Shown: positions 25,262 through 33,481 of the stretch, piece by piece | How positions within the stretch are numbered: the first letter of the stretch is position 1 | Layout: every line of letters starts with the position of its first letter | Source of the DNA: Halopenitus malekzadehii | Lineage (GTDB): Archaea > Halobacteriota > Halobacteria > Halobacteriales > Haloferacaceae | Reading direction: 5' to 3' | Assembly: GCF_900108505.1 (NCBI RefSeq) | Contig: NZ_FNWU01000001.1 | Coordinates: 1,008,725 to 1,072,724 of the forward strand | Length of the DNA: 64,000 bases | Notes under the pieces: model-generated | Database searches by the model: none | What the model was told of the DNA's origin: nothing | The model's input: only the letters and a program-made list of their open reading frames with translations | Translations under genes and position numbers: made by a program

Positions 25262-26323
25262 TCACCCGACGTGTATGAGCCCGGTGAGGCCGATCGTCTC
25301 GGCCACCATCCACGCGATGAACAGCGTGTAGACCGCGAGCAGCGCATAGGACTCGATCGCGGTGAGCCGGAGCCCGGTTCGAAGGAACGCGAACAGGACC
25401 ACCGTCGCGAGCGTCAACACGCCGAACAGCGGGGCGGCGACCGCGAAGTTCACCGGGACGCTCCCGACGAGCAGGACGCCGATCGGGATCGCGACGAGGA
25501 GGTCGAAGGTGTTGGATCCGAGCACGTTCCCGAGGCTCGTGATTCCCTTCTCGTCGGTCGCCGACCGGATGCTCACGAGCGCGTCGGGGAGGCTCGTGGC
25601 GGCGGCGACGATCGTCACTCCTGCGAGGAACTCGGGGATGCCGAACGTCGTCGAGAGCGACTCGACGCCCCCGACGAGCGTCTGGACGGCGATCAGAATC
25701 CCCAGGAGGCCGCCGACGAGCCGTGCCCACTCGCGACCGACCGAGATGTCGGTCGGGGGCTCGCCCGCGACGTGGTCGCCCACGTCCTGCCACTGGATGA
25801 AGAGATACAGCCCGTAGAGTCCAAGCGGGATCACGGCCAACGGTCGGGTGAGCTCCCCGACCAGCGCCGGCGGCTCCGGCACCGGAACGTAGATCACCGC
25901 GAGCGCGAAGGTCACGACGAGTGCGGAGATGGCGATCATGTAGAACTGCGCCTCCTTGTAGACGATCGCCCGGTTCGTATCGAGGTCCGCATCGGTCGCG
26001 AGCGCCGACAGCGCCGGGATCACGAGCACGTTGAAGATGGCCGACCCGACGATCGCTCCCACCCCCATCTCGAAGACGCCGGCCAGGGCCGTCACCACGA
26101 CGCTTGCGAACTCCGGGAAGCTCGACCCCACCGCCACGACGATCGAGCCCTGGACGACCGCCGGCAGGCCGTATTGTGCCGACAGCGCCTCGGCCGCCTC
26201 CTCGAGCCAGCCGCTTGCGACCCAGACGACCGCGGTGGCGATCGCGATGACCACGACGTCGGCGGCCGGCGTCGACGGGAGGAGACCGCCGAGTGCCAGC
26301 GGCACGCCGTCCGTCATCGGCAT
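25262..26323 (-). CDS. Sodium/calcium exchanger family membrane protein
   Basis: A 353-residue membrane protein with about ten helices in two inverted halves. The alpha-repeats are visible as VAVGSSFPEFASVVVTAL...GSAIFNVLVIPAL and AAATSLPDALVSIRSA...GSNTFDLLVAIP, each with the acidic ion-binding residue (Glu in FPEFA, Asp in LPDAL). It exchanges Na+ (or H+) for Ca2+ or a related cation. I give the first of two close ATG codons (26323 and 26317). A small membrane protein gene lies 52 bp upstream in the same direction and may be co-expressed. Confidence 0.9.
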   Translation of the reverse strand: MPMTDGVPLALGGLLPSTPAADVVVIAIATAVVWVASGWLEEAAEALSAQYGLPAVVQGSIVVAVGSSFPEFASVVVTALAGVFEMGVGAIVGSAIFNVLVIPALSALATDADLDTNRAIVYKEAQFYMIAISALVVTFALAVIYVPVPEPPALVGELTRPLAVIPLGLYGLYLFIQWQDVGDHVAGEPPTDISVGREWARLVGGLLGILIAVQTLVGGVESLSTTFGIPEFLAGVTIVAAATSLPDALVSIRSATDEKGITSLGNVLGSNTFDLLVAIPIGVLLVGSVPVNFAVAAPLFGVLTLATVVLFAFLRTGLRLTAIESYALLAVYTLFIAWMVAETIGLTGLIHVG

Positions 26324-26375
26324 CGGTCTCCCGTCATCGGCACCGGCCCCCACATCCGCGACGCTCGTCCACCCG

Positions 26376-26636
26376 TCATCCGAGAATCCCGTACCCGATC
26401 GCCGCGAACGCGCTTGCCACCGCGAGCAGGCCCCAGTTGCGAACCGTATCGAGGGCGGTATAGGGGCCGCCCTTGCGGGTGAACAGGTACAGCAGATACA
26501 CCCCGATCGGCGCGAGGGTGGGCACGGTTCCGGGGTCGGTGACCGGAACCAGGCGGCCGACAACCGCGACCGCGATCGTCGAGACTGCGGCGACGGCCGC
26601 CACGATCACGTCCTCGCGGGCGTCTTCGAGGTCCAT
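26376..26636 (-). CDS. Small three-helix membrane protein
   Basis: An 86-residue membrane protein with three hydrophobic stretches (IVAAVAAVSTIAVAVVGRLV, LAPIGVYLLYLF, WGLLAVASAFAAIGYGIL) and a short charged N-terminus. It is conserved-looking and haloarchaeal in composition, but I recognise no family. A GTCTTTTGAAC element about 26 bp upstream of the ATG (minus strand) could be its TATA box. It precedes the cation-exchanger gene by 52 bp, so the two may share a transcript. Confidence 0.65.
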   Translation of the reverse strand: MDLEDAREDVIVAAVAAVSTIAVAVVGRLVPVTDPGTVPTLAPIGVYLLYLFTRKGGPYTALDTVRNWGLLAVASAFAAIGYGILG

Positions 26637-26756
26637 ACGCGTGGCTGTGTGTGCGACCGTTCAAAAGACATCGGTTCGCCGTGTGAACGCCCACGGTCGC
26701 CCGTTTCCGGCCGGCGGGCCGGTCGGCGGGCCGGATGGCGTGGGTGGCGTGTAGCG

Positions 26757-27698
26757 TTACTCCTCGTCGAGGTCTTCGAGTTCCTCGGCCAGGTCGTCGG
26801 CGTCGACGTCGACGTCCTCGAGAGCGTCCTCGATGTCGCCGGCGCCGCCGCCACCCATACCGCCCATCATTCCACCGAGACCACCCATCCCGCCGCCCTC
26901 GATGACCTCCTCGATGACGACGCGGTCGAGGTCCAGCCGGTCCATCAGGTCCTGGGCGACCTGCTGTTTCTGGAACATCCACTGCTGGTTCATCTGCATC
27001 CCGGGGGAGGCCTCGATGTAGAGGACGTCCGTTTCGACCTCCTCGGTCTCGGGCTCCTCGTCGTCGTCCTCTGCCGGAACCTCTTCGGTCTCGGTGACCG
27101 TCTCGATCCGGACCTCGGGTTCCTCCTGGAGGTACATTCCGAGCATTCCGGTGGCCTTCTCCGCGCGGTCCTCGATGACCTCGAGAACCTCGTACTCGTA
27201 CTCGAGGTCCTCGCCGGCCAGCGGATGGTTGAAGTCGACGCGCGCGCGGCCGCCGATGATCGTCTCCAGGCGGCCCTGCTGGCCGTCGATCTGGATCTGC
27301 GCGCCCGGGTACCGCTCGTCCTCACCGATCTTGTCGGCTTTCACCGTCTCGACCTCCTCGGGGTCGTACTCGCCGAACGCCTCCGCCGCAGGCACGTCGA
27401 CGGTCCCCTCGTCGCCGGCCTCGGCGCCGATGAGCGCGTCCTCGACGCTGGCGAAGACGTGACCGGCGCCGATCGCGATGATGCGCGGCTCGAACTCGTA
27501 CTCCTCGGTGTCGATCTCGGCCTCTTCGGCGACCGCCTCGTCGGTCGTGTCGATGACCTGGTCGTCGTCGGCGGTTCGGATCGTGTAGGCGATACGGACG
27601 AAATCGCCGTCCTGCAGGCCGGTTGCTGCGTCCTCGGTCTCCTCGCTATCGGCCTCGCTGGCGTCCGCGGCCGCGTCGGCCTGCTCTTGGTCACTCAT
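26757..27698 (-). CDS. slyD: SlyD-like FKBP peptidyl-prolyl isomerase
   Basis: A 313-residue cytosolic protein with an acidic 30-residue leader. An FKBP domain is split by a large flap (GDFVRIAYTIRT, IIAIGAGHVFASVEDALIG, VDVPAAEAFGEYDPEEV, then DFNHPLAGEDLEYEYEVLEV), the SlyD arrangement with an insert-in-flap chaperone part. A later acidic region leads to a second folded part (TDVLYIEASPGMQMNQQW) and a Gly/Met-rich tail. It catalyses proline isomerisation and may act as a chaperone. The start at 27698 follows a CTTAAG element about 27 bp upstream. The size and Gly-Met tail are typical of haloarchaeal large FKBPs. Confidence 0.9.
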   Translation of the reverse strand: MSDQEQADAAADASEADSEETEDAATGLQDGDFVRIAYTIRTADDDQVIDTTDEAVAEEAEIDTEEYEFEPRIIAIGAGHVFASVEDALIGAEAGDEGTVDVPAAEAFGEYDPEEVETVKADKIGEDERYPGAQIQIDGQQGRLETIIGGRARVDFNHPLAGEDLEYEYEVLEVIEDRAEKATGMLGMYLQEEPEVRIETVTETEEVPAEDDDEEPETEEVETDVLYIEASPGMQMNQQWMFQKQQVAQDLMDRLDLDRVVIEEVIEGGGMGGLGGMMGGMGGGGAGDIEDALEDVDVDADDLAEELEDLDEE

Positions 27699-27839
27699 AC
27701 CCCAACGATCCCCCGTTGCACCCTTAAGAAGCACGGTTCTCCCCCACGAGTCCGCTCCGATCAGTTCGGGTATAACGCGGGAATTCGGGGAGTACAGACG
27801 ACACGCGCCCATTTCCCGGGTATCCAGCTACTGCTTCCG

Positions 27840-27887
27840 GACAGCGGTCGTTGCCTGTCGGGTGACAGCGGTCGTTGCCTGTCGGGT
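27840..27887. repeat. 24-bp tandem repeat, two copies
   Basis: Two identical 24-bp units (27840-27863 and 27864-27887; unit begins GACAGCGGTCGTTGCC) lie in the region between the divergent FKBP and CYTH genes, followed by GAC of a third start. They may affect the spacing of the CYTH promoter. Confidence 0.8.
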
Positions 27888-27953
27888 GACCGTGTTCCGG
27901 TCGTCGACGCCGCGAACGGCGGCCTTTTCATCGGCACGGTCGTCGAGGGGTGT

Positions 27954-28541
27954 ATGTACGAGGTCGAGCTCAAGGTGGCCGCCGATGTCGCCGCCGTTCG
28001 CGATCGGCTCTCGTCGACCGACGCTGATCGGTTGGAGGCGATCCGGCAGGTCGACACGTACTACGACGCACCCGACCGCGACTTCGCCGCGACCGACGAG
28101 GCGCTTCGGATCCGGGTTGAACGACCGCTTGCCGGGTCGGAAGCCGCTGGGTCACGCACGGATGATGACGGCACGACGCCGCGAACGAAGGTGACGTATA
28201 AGGGGCCCCTCGTCGACGAGGCGTCGAAAACGCGCGAGGAGCACGAGACGACCGTCGCCGACGGCGAGGAGCTGGCGGCGATCCTCAACGGGCTCGGATA
28301 CACGCCGACCGCGACCGTCGAGAAACGCCGCGAGTTCTACCGGCTCGACGGGTACACCCTGACGCTGGACCGCGTCGACGACGTCGGCGAGTTCGTCGAG
28401 ATCGAACGGGAGATCGAGACCGCGGACGGGATCGACGCCGCTCGCGATCACGCCGGCGACCTGCTCCGAGAGCTCGGCCTCGACCCGGACGACCAGATCC
28501 GAACGTCCTACCTCGGGTTGTTGCTCGACGGTGACGCCTGA
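27954..28541 (+). CDS. cyaB: CYTH-domain phosphatase (class IV adenylyl cyclase/ThTPase family)
   Basis: A 195-residue CYTH protein that begins with the signature ExExK (Glu3-Val-Glu5-Leu-Lys7) and has the later YYDAPDRDFA, ALRIRVE, KVTYKGP, EHETT, KRREFY and GEFVEIERE segments lining the triphosphate tunnel. Such enzymes act on triphosphates or make cAMP; a triphosphatase is the more likely role in archaea. The start at ATG 27954 gives the motif at the correct distance. The tandem repeat at 27840-27887 sits about 70 bp upstream. Confidence 0.9.
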   Translation: MYEVELKVAADVAAVRDRLSSTDADRLEAIRQVDTYYDAPDRDFAATDEALRIRVERPLAGSEAAGSRTDDDGTTPRTKVTYKGPLVDEASKTREEHETTVADGEELAAILNGLGYTPTATVEKRREFYRLDGYTLTLDRVDDVGEFVEIEREIETADGIDAARDHAGDLLRELGLDPDDQIRTSYLGLLLDGDA

Positions 28542-28584
28542 CCGGCGGTGAGGGCGTGTTCCGGATCGGACAGTGAACCACCGG

Positions 28585-29259
28585 TCACCGCACGTAGTAG
28601 GGGTCCTCGCCCGCGATGAACCGACCGAGATCGCTCTCGCGCCGGTAGTCGGTTCGGCGGAGTTCACGCAGCCCCGCCGACAGCCGGTCCGCGTGGTCGG
28701 ATCCCCAGTCCCGCGGATCGCGGATCGGAACGACCAGCCAGCCGGAGCCGAGTAGTTCGGTTCCGTGGACCGCCTCGAGGCCGCCGGCCGCGTCGATCTC
28801 GGCCCACGTTTTGGCGGTGTAGGACTCGATGACGTGGCGGGTCGCCCGATCTCCGACCGGCAGCAGTACGTGGGCGGCGATCGCCCGCAGTTCGGCGTCG
28901 AAGACCGGTTCGAGTTCCGCATAGGAGTCCTCGGACGGGTCGGCGACGCTCGTGTCCGGAACACACGAGTGGAGGTACGACAGGAACGTGCTCCCGATGT
29001 CGATCCACGGCGTCGTCTCGGCGTCGCCATCACCGGATGCATCGGTGCTGACGAGCCCACCGTCAGCGAGCGCACCGAAGAACCGTTCGGACCACGTCTC
29101 GCCCGTGAACGGGACCCCCGACGTCCGCCCGCCGTGAACGCCCGGGTGGTCACCGATCACGTGAAAATCGGCGTTTGCGTCGCCGTATCCGGGGACGTAC
29201 TCGGCGCAGCCGGGCCGCATTCCGAACGGGTTCCGGAGCCGATCGGTGACGTTTCGCAC
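28585..29259 (-). CDS. Uracil-DNA glycosylase-like protein
   Basis: A 224-residue protein in the uracil-DNA glycosylase superfamily. FGMRPGCAEYVPGYGDANADFHVIGDHPGVHGG holds the motif-A-like region (shown here over two parts: VPGYGDANADFHVIGDHPG, GVHGGRTSGVPFTG), and LLGSGWLVVPIRDPRDWG replaces motif B. Removal of uracil or another damaged base is expected, but the classical residues cannot be checked without an alignment. I place the start at GTG 29259, giving VRNVTDRLRNPFG, which looks like the family N-terminus; ATG 29220 is the alternative. A 48-residue membrane protein gene lies divergently just upstream. Confidence 0.65.
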   Translation of the reverse strand: MRNVTDRLRNPFGMRPGCAEYVPGYGDANADFHVIGDHPGVHGGRTSGVPFTGETWSERFFGALADGGLVSTDASGDGDAETTPWIDIGSTFLSYLHSCVPDTSVADPSEDSYAELEPVFDAELRAIAAHVLLPVGDRATRHVIESYTAKTWAEIDAAGGLEAVHGTELLGSGWLVVPIRDPRDWGSDHADRLSAGLRELRRTDYRRESDLGRFIAGEDPYYVR

Positions 29260-29336
29260 GACGACGGCTACGACGGTGCCGCCCAAATGGCGTTCGGATC
29301 GGATCCGTTTTTGTGGGTCCGCTCCGATCGTCGAGT

Positions 29337-29483
29337 ATGGCAGACCATTCCGCGGAACCCGACCCGAACGCACGCGTCACGTCCCCGATGCAGGATTTCA
29401 CCGGAAGCCAGGCGCTCACCGGCGGCGTCGTTCTCCTGATCGGTCTCGCGATCGCGTACCTCGTCCCGGCGCTGTTGCTGTAG
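29337..29483 (+). CDS. 48-residue single-helix membrane protein
   Basis: A short gene of 48 codons with an acidic N-terminus and a conserved-looking VTSPMQDFTGSQALTGG segment leading into one transmembrane helix (VVLLIGLAIAYLVPALLL) at the C-terminus. It resembles small haloarchaeal membrane proteins of unknown role (I recall the pattern 'SPMQxFT' from such families). It is divergent from the uracil-DNA-glycosylase-like gene. Short size leaves some doubt, but composition and topology argue that it is real. Confidence 0.6.
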   Translation: MADHSAEPDPNARVTSPMQDFTGSQALTGGVVLLIGLAIAYLVPALLL

Positions 29484-29618
29484 TCTCGGCCCATCGTGTC
29501 ACGTCGCGATCGGCGACGGCCGGGATGGCGTCCCCGGAACCGGTCGGATGGGACGACGATCACGGCCGCGTTCGACCACCGTCGGTGACGTCCGCGAGAA
29601 CCAGTCGACGAGCGGCGG

Positions 29619-30878
29619 CTACCGCGGGTACCAGGCCAACGGGTGATCGGCGACGAGGTCGACCGACACCTGCTCGTCGAGGTCGAACTCCTCGGAGTGG
29701 TTGTGCAGGCAGTGGACCGACTCCCCGGAGTCGAGCTCGACGCGATAGATGAACGAGGGACCGACGTACTGCCGGGAGACGACGGTACCGTCGGCGACGC
29801 CGTCCGCCGCGGGGGACGCTCGGAGGTCATCGGGGCGGACGAGGACGTCGACCGGCGCGCTGTCGTAGACCGTGTCGTACCCCTCGAGCGTTGCGGCGTT
29901 GAACCTCCCGATACCGGTCTCAACGGAGCCTTCACGGAGGTGTCCCTTGAGGAACGCCGCGCGCCCGAGGAAGGAGGCGACGAACTTCGACTCGGGCTGT
30001 TCGAACACCGACTCGGGGGAGCCGATCTGCTCGAGCTGGCCGTCGTGCATCACGGCGATCCGGTCGGAGATCGAGAGCGCCTCCTCCTGGTCGTGGGTCA
30101 CCGAGACGGCGGTGACGCCCGCCGCCTTGAGGATCCGTCGGACTTCCTCGCGCATCTCCACGCGGAGCCGAACGTCGAGGTTCGAGAACGGCTCATCGAG
30201 GAGAAGCACGTCCGGCTTCGGAGCCAGCGACCGGGCCAGCGCGACGCGCTGTTTCTGGCCACCCGACAGCTGGTCCGGCGTCTTCTTCCCGTGATCCGGC
30301 ATATTCACCAGATCGAGCAGCTCGTCGACGCGCGCCTCGATCTCGGCGTCCGACCGGTCCGAAAGGCCGAACGCGATGTTCTCCCGAACGGTCAAATGGG
30401 GGAATAAGGCGAAGTTCTGGAAGACGATCCCGACGTCGCGGTCCTCCGGCGCAGTGCTTTGGTCCGGTTCCGCGACGCACTCGTCGCCGATCGCGATCCG
30501 CCCCTCGCTGGGCGTCTCCAGGCCGGCGATCATCCGGAGTGTGGTCGTCTTCCCGCAGCCGGAGGGACCGAGCAGGGTCAACAGCTCCCCGTCTCGAACC
30601 GCCAGGTCAACGCCCGAGACCGCCGATTCGGAGCCGAACCGCTTGTGGACGCCGTCCAGCGCCAGCACGGTCTCGCTTGCGGTGACGACCTCGTCGGGGT
30701 CGGCACTGCCGATCGGATCGGACCGCGACGTCGTCCGCGAACGGGTGTCGGCCGCGGTCTCGGGATCGAGCGCGGCACGCGACCCGGACGATGGCCTCGC
30801 AGTCGATGTTGAGGCCCCATCACCGTCCGTATCGGTCGGTTCGGCCGTCCCGCGAACGGAGCTGCGTTGGTGTGACAT
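29619..30878 (-). CDS. ABC transporter ATP-binding protein (Fe3+/polyamine type)
   Basis: A 419-residue ATPase. After a disordered acidic/Thr-rich leader of about 65 residues it shows Walker A GPSGCGKTT, Q-loop VFQNFALFPHLTV, signature LSGGQKQRVALARSL, Walker [13 protein letters not shown] and VTHDQEEALSISD. The C-terminal TOBE-type domain binds a regulator or the substrate signal. It resembles FbpC/PotA. No permease or binding protein is next to it, so it is an orphan here. A perfect inverted repeat TTTAGG-N4-CCTAAA about 50 bp upstream resembles metal-dependent (DtxR/IdeR-type) operators, favouring ferric-ion uptake. Confidence 0.88.
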   Translation of the reverse strand: MSHQRSSVRGTAEPTDTDGDGASTSTARPSSGSRAALDPETAADTRSRTTSRSDPIGSADPDEVVTASETVLALDGVHKRFGSESAVSGVDLAVRDGELLTLLGPSGCGKTTTLRMIAGLETPSEGRIAIGDECVAEPDQSTAPEDRDVGIVFQNFALFPHLTVRENIAFGLSDRSDAEIEARVDELLDLVNMPDHGKKTPDQLSGGQKQRVALARSLAPKPDVLLLDEPFSNLDVRLRVEMREEVRRILKAAGVTAVSVTHDQEEALSISDRIAVMHDGQLEQIGSPESVFEQPESKFVASFLGRAAFLKGHLREGSVETGIGRFNAATLEGYDTVYDSAPVDVLVRPDDLRASPAADGVADGTVVSRQYVGPSFIYRVELDSGESVHCLHNHSEEFDLDEQVSVDLVADHPLAWYPR

Positions 30879-30926
30879 GGTCAGAGAGGGTGAAACGCCG
30901 CGAATGGGTTCGTTGCTGATTCATAC

Positions 30927-30942
30927 TTTAGGAACCCCTAAA
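30927..30942 (-). promoter_or_regulatory. DtxR-like inverted repeat upstream of the ABC ATPase
   Basis: TTTAGG-AACC-CCTAAA is a perfect 6-bp-arm palindrome 48-64 bp before the start codon of the Fe/polyamine-type ATPase. The TTAGG/CCTAA arms resemble the half-sites bound by DtxR-family iron regulators. It may overlap the core promoter. Confidence 0.5.
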
Positions 30943-31018
30943 ACCGTTTCGCTCGTCCCGTGTTGACACACATCATATACTGCCCCGTCGGTCAGTCGCT
31001 TGCACATCGTTGGCCCAC

Positions 31019-31055
31019 ATCGATCGGCGGGAACGTTCGAATCGATCGGCGGGAA
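31019..31055. repeat. 15-bp direct repeat downstream of purL
   Basis: ATCGATCGGCGGGAA occurs at 31019-31033 and 31041-31055, 22 bp apart, in the intergenic space between the ABC ATPase promoter and the 3' end of purL. No function is evident. Confidence 0.7.
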
Positions 31056-31065
31056 AGGACCCGAC

Positions 31066-33291
31066 TCAGGCGATCTCGCGTTCGAGCACGTCCCGCAGAT
31101 CGCGGACTTCGGCGGCCGTCGTCTCGACGCGGTCCTCGCCGACCGCCAGCCGAAGTCGTCCGCCGTCCGTTACCGATCCGAGCGTGTGGACCGGGACGTC
31201 GCCGGCCAGCTCGGCCACCGCCTCCGAGTCGGTCGTCTGGACCACGAGCCGACCGGGCGTCTCCTCGAAGGCGGCGACGTGGTCGGGCAGTTCGACGTCG
31301 GCCCCGGCTTCATCCGTGACGAGCTCGGCGAGCGCGACCGCCAGCCCGCCATCGCTCACGTCGTGCGCAGCGACCGTCGACTCGTGTCGCGCGACCCGCG
31401 CGAGCGTGTCGATCAGGTCCACGGGGTCCGCTTCGGGAAGCGTCGGGAATCGGTCGGTGCCGCCGACCTGCGCCAGATACTCCGAGCCGCCGAGCGCATC
31501 GCCCCCGGCGCCCACGAGGAGGAGCTCGGAGTCGTCGGCGACGGTCGCATCGAGCGCGGCGGGCGGTGCGTCGTACCCGCGCTTCGTTCCGAGCACCGCG
31601 AGCGTCGGGGTCGGCGGGATCGGTCCCTCGACGCTGTCGTTATACAGCGATACGTTGCCGCCGACGACCGGCGTCTCGAGGGCGGCACACATCTCGGCGA
31701 GTCCGTCGACGATCGCGGTGAAGCCGCCGTAGACGTCCGACTTCTCGGGATTGCCGCCGTTGAGGCAGTCGACCGCCGCGAGCGGAACCGCACCCTTCGC
31801 CGCCAGGTTGGTCGCGTTCTCGAGCGCGACCGCACGGGCACCGTCGTAGGGGGCGGCTTCAGTCCAGTTCGGGTTCGCGCCGGACGAGAGCGCGAGCCCG
31901 ACCCCGGTCGCATCAGTTGCGTCAGTCCCGTCGGTCCCGTCGAGGGCGTCCGCCTCGGCCGCTTCATCGATCGCCATAATCGCTGCGTCGTCGCCGGGCG
32001 TGAGCGCGGTTCGTGTGCCGACCTCGTGGTCGTACTGGCGGTAGACCCACTGCTTGCTCGCCGTCGAGGGCGCGGAGAGGACCGCCTCGAAGGCCGTATC
32101 GAGGTCGACCTCGGGAAGATCTCGGGGTGCACGTTCGGGCTCGGTCGCGTCCAGATCGTTCATCGGCGCGCCGTCAGCGAGGAATGCGGCGTCGACGTCG
32201 ACGACCGTCTCGCCTTCGAAGGTGCAGGTGTAGGTCCCCTCAGTCACCTTGCCGATGACCGAGCACCCGAGGTCGAACCGCTCCGCCAGCTCCCGAACGC
32301 GCTCGACGTTCTCGGGGGCGACCTCGTAGCACATCCGCTCCTGGGACTCCGCGAGGAGGATCTCCAGCGGCGCCATATTCGGTTCGCGCTGGTGGACCTG
32401 ATCGAGTGCGAGACGCGCGCCGAGTCCGCCCTTCGCGACCAGCTCGGAGGAGGCGCCGCCGAGGCCGGCCGCGCCGAGGTCGCGGGCGGAGACGACGAGA
32501 TCCCCATCGAGCAGTGCCTCGTTGCACTCGATCAGCAGCTTCTCCGCGTAGGGGTCGCCGACCTGCACGGCCGGCCGGTCCTCGGTCTCGGCGTCCTCCG
32601 CGAGGTCCTCGGAGGCGAAGGAGGCGCCGCCGAGACCGTCACGCCCGGTCGCGTTGCCGACGAGGACGAGTGCGTTGCCGGGTTCCTGGGCCGTTGCGGT
32701 CACGAGCCGCTCCTCGTTCGTCAGGCCGACGCAGGCGACGTTGACGAGGGGGTTGCCCTCGTAGCCCTCGTGGAAGGCGACGCTGCCCCCGACCGTCGGG
32801 ACGCCGATGCAGTTCCCGTAGTGGGAGATCCCCTCGACGACGCCCTCGAAGAGGTATTTCGCGTGGTCCCGGTCGAAGGACCCGAAGTACAGCGAGTCGA
32901 GCAGGGCGATCGGGTACGCGCCCATACTCATCGTGTCCCGAACGATGCCGCCGACGCCGGTGGCCGCCCCGTCGAAGGGGTCGACGTAGGAGGGGTGGTT
33001 GTGGCTCTCGACGCCGAAGGTGACATAGGTGTCGCCGTAGTCGTCGCCGTCGCGCTCGCCTGCGGGCGTCTCCGCGGCGTCGGGCGTTGGCAGCGCGAGT
33101 ACGGCGGCGTCGTCGCCCGGGCCGATCACGACCGCGTCGCCCTCGCTCTCGAAGGCGCCCAAAAGCGGTCGCGAGGAGCGATACGCACAGTGTTCGCTCC
33201 AGAGGTTCTCGAACAGCTCGGCCTCGGCTGGGGTGGGATCGCGTCCGAGCTCCTCGCGCACGAGCTCGGCGTCCGCGTCGGACAGGCTCAT
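31066..33291 (-). CDS. purL: Phosphoribosylformylglycinamidine synthase subunit PurL
   Basis: A 741-residue small-type PurL, the ATP-dependent synthetase subunit that makes formylglycinamidine ribonucleotide in purine biosynthesis, with PurQ and PurS supplied from elsewhere. It shows the N-terminal [22 protein letters not shown], the catalytic-site [22 protein letters not shown], and paired AIR-synthase-like domains ([31 protein letters not shown]). An acidic Thr/Asp-rich insert ([13 protein letters not shown]) is present near residue 445. The length matches archaeal PurL. The start is ATG 33291, divergent from the aminotransferase. PurD lies in the same window at 57-58 kb. Confidence 0.95.
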   Translation of the reverse strand: MSLSDADAELVREELGRDPTPAEAELFENLWSEHCAYRSSRPLLGAFESEGDAVVIGPGDDAAVLALPTPDAAETPAGERDGDDYGDTYVTFGVESHNHPSYVDPFDGAATGVGGIVRDTMSMGAYPIALLDSLYFGSFDRDHAKYLFEGVVEGISHYGNCIGVPTVGGSVAFHEGYEGNPLVNVACVGLTNEERLVTATAQEPGNALVLVGNATGRDGLGGASFASEDLAEDAETEDRPAVQVGDPYAEKLLIECNEALLDGDLVVSARDLGAAGLGGASSELVAKGGLGARLALDQVHQREPNMAPLEILLAESQERMCYEVAPENVERVRELAERFDLGCSVIGKVTEGTYTCTFEGETVVDVDAAFLADGAPMNDLDATEPERAPRDLPEVDLDTAFEAVLSAPSTASKQWVYRQYDHEVGTRTALTPGDDAAIMAIDEAAEADALDGTDGTDATDATGVGLALSSGANPNWTEAAPYDGARAVALENATNLAAKGAVPLAAVDCLNGGNPEKSDVYGGFTAIVDGLAEMCAALETPVVGGNVSLYNDSVEGPIPPTPTLAVLGTKRGYDAPPAALDATVADDSELLLVGAGGDALGGSEYLAQVGGTDRFPTLPEADPVDLIDTLARVARHESTVAAHDVSDGGLAVALAELVTDEAGADVELPDHVAAFEETPGRLVVQTTDSEAVAELAGDVPVHTLGSVTDGGRLRLAVGEDRVETTAAEVRDLRDVLEREIA

Positions 33292-33403
33292 TCAGTTGTA
33301 TGGTGATATCGGCCGTTCTAATGTCTTTCCATACCCACATTCGTGGATCACGATTCGGAACGTGTGACCGGCACCGTATGGGGCCGCCGACGTGTGCGAC
33401 GTG

Positions 33404-33415
33404 CGACACGTGTCG
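33404..33415. promoter_or_regulatory. 12-bp palindrome between purL and the aminotransferase gene
   Basis: CGACACGTGTCG is a perfect palindrome in the 190-bp divergent intergenic region. Further CACGTG or GACGTG elements flank it (33388-33440). It lies 67 bp before the aminotransferase ATG and 113 bp before the purL ATG, so a regulator bound here could affect either gene. Confidence 0.35.
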
Positions 33416-33450
33416 CCGCCCGACGCACGTGACTCGCGGGATGTGACAAG

Positions 33451-33457
33451 AATTATT
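33451..33457 (+). promoter_or_regulatory. TATA-like box for the aminotransferase gene
   Basis: AATTATT is centred about 28 bp upstream of ATG 33482. Confidence 0.5.
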
Positions 33458-33481
33458 CGCGGCCGGATCGCTGCGTTAGGT

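Noticed and set aside
31019-31060. GTTCGAATC resembling a tRNA T-arm
   Set aside because: It falls between two copies of a 15-bp direct repeat and no acceptor, D or anticodon arms can be folded around it.
31000-33306. A 768-codon open frame antisense to purL
   Set aside because: It is the complement of a strongly conserved enzyme gene, with no domain signature and no promoter of its own.
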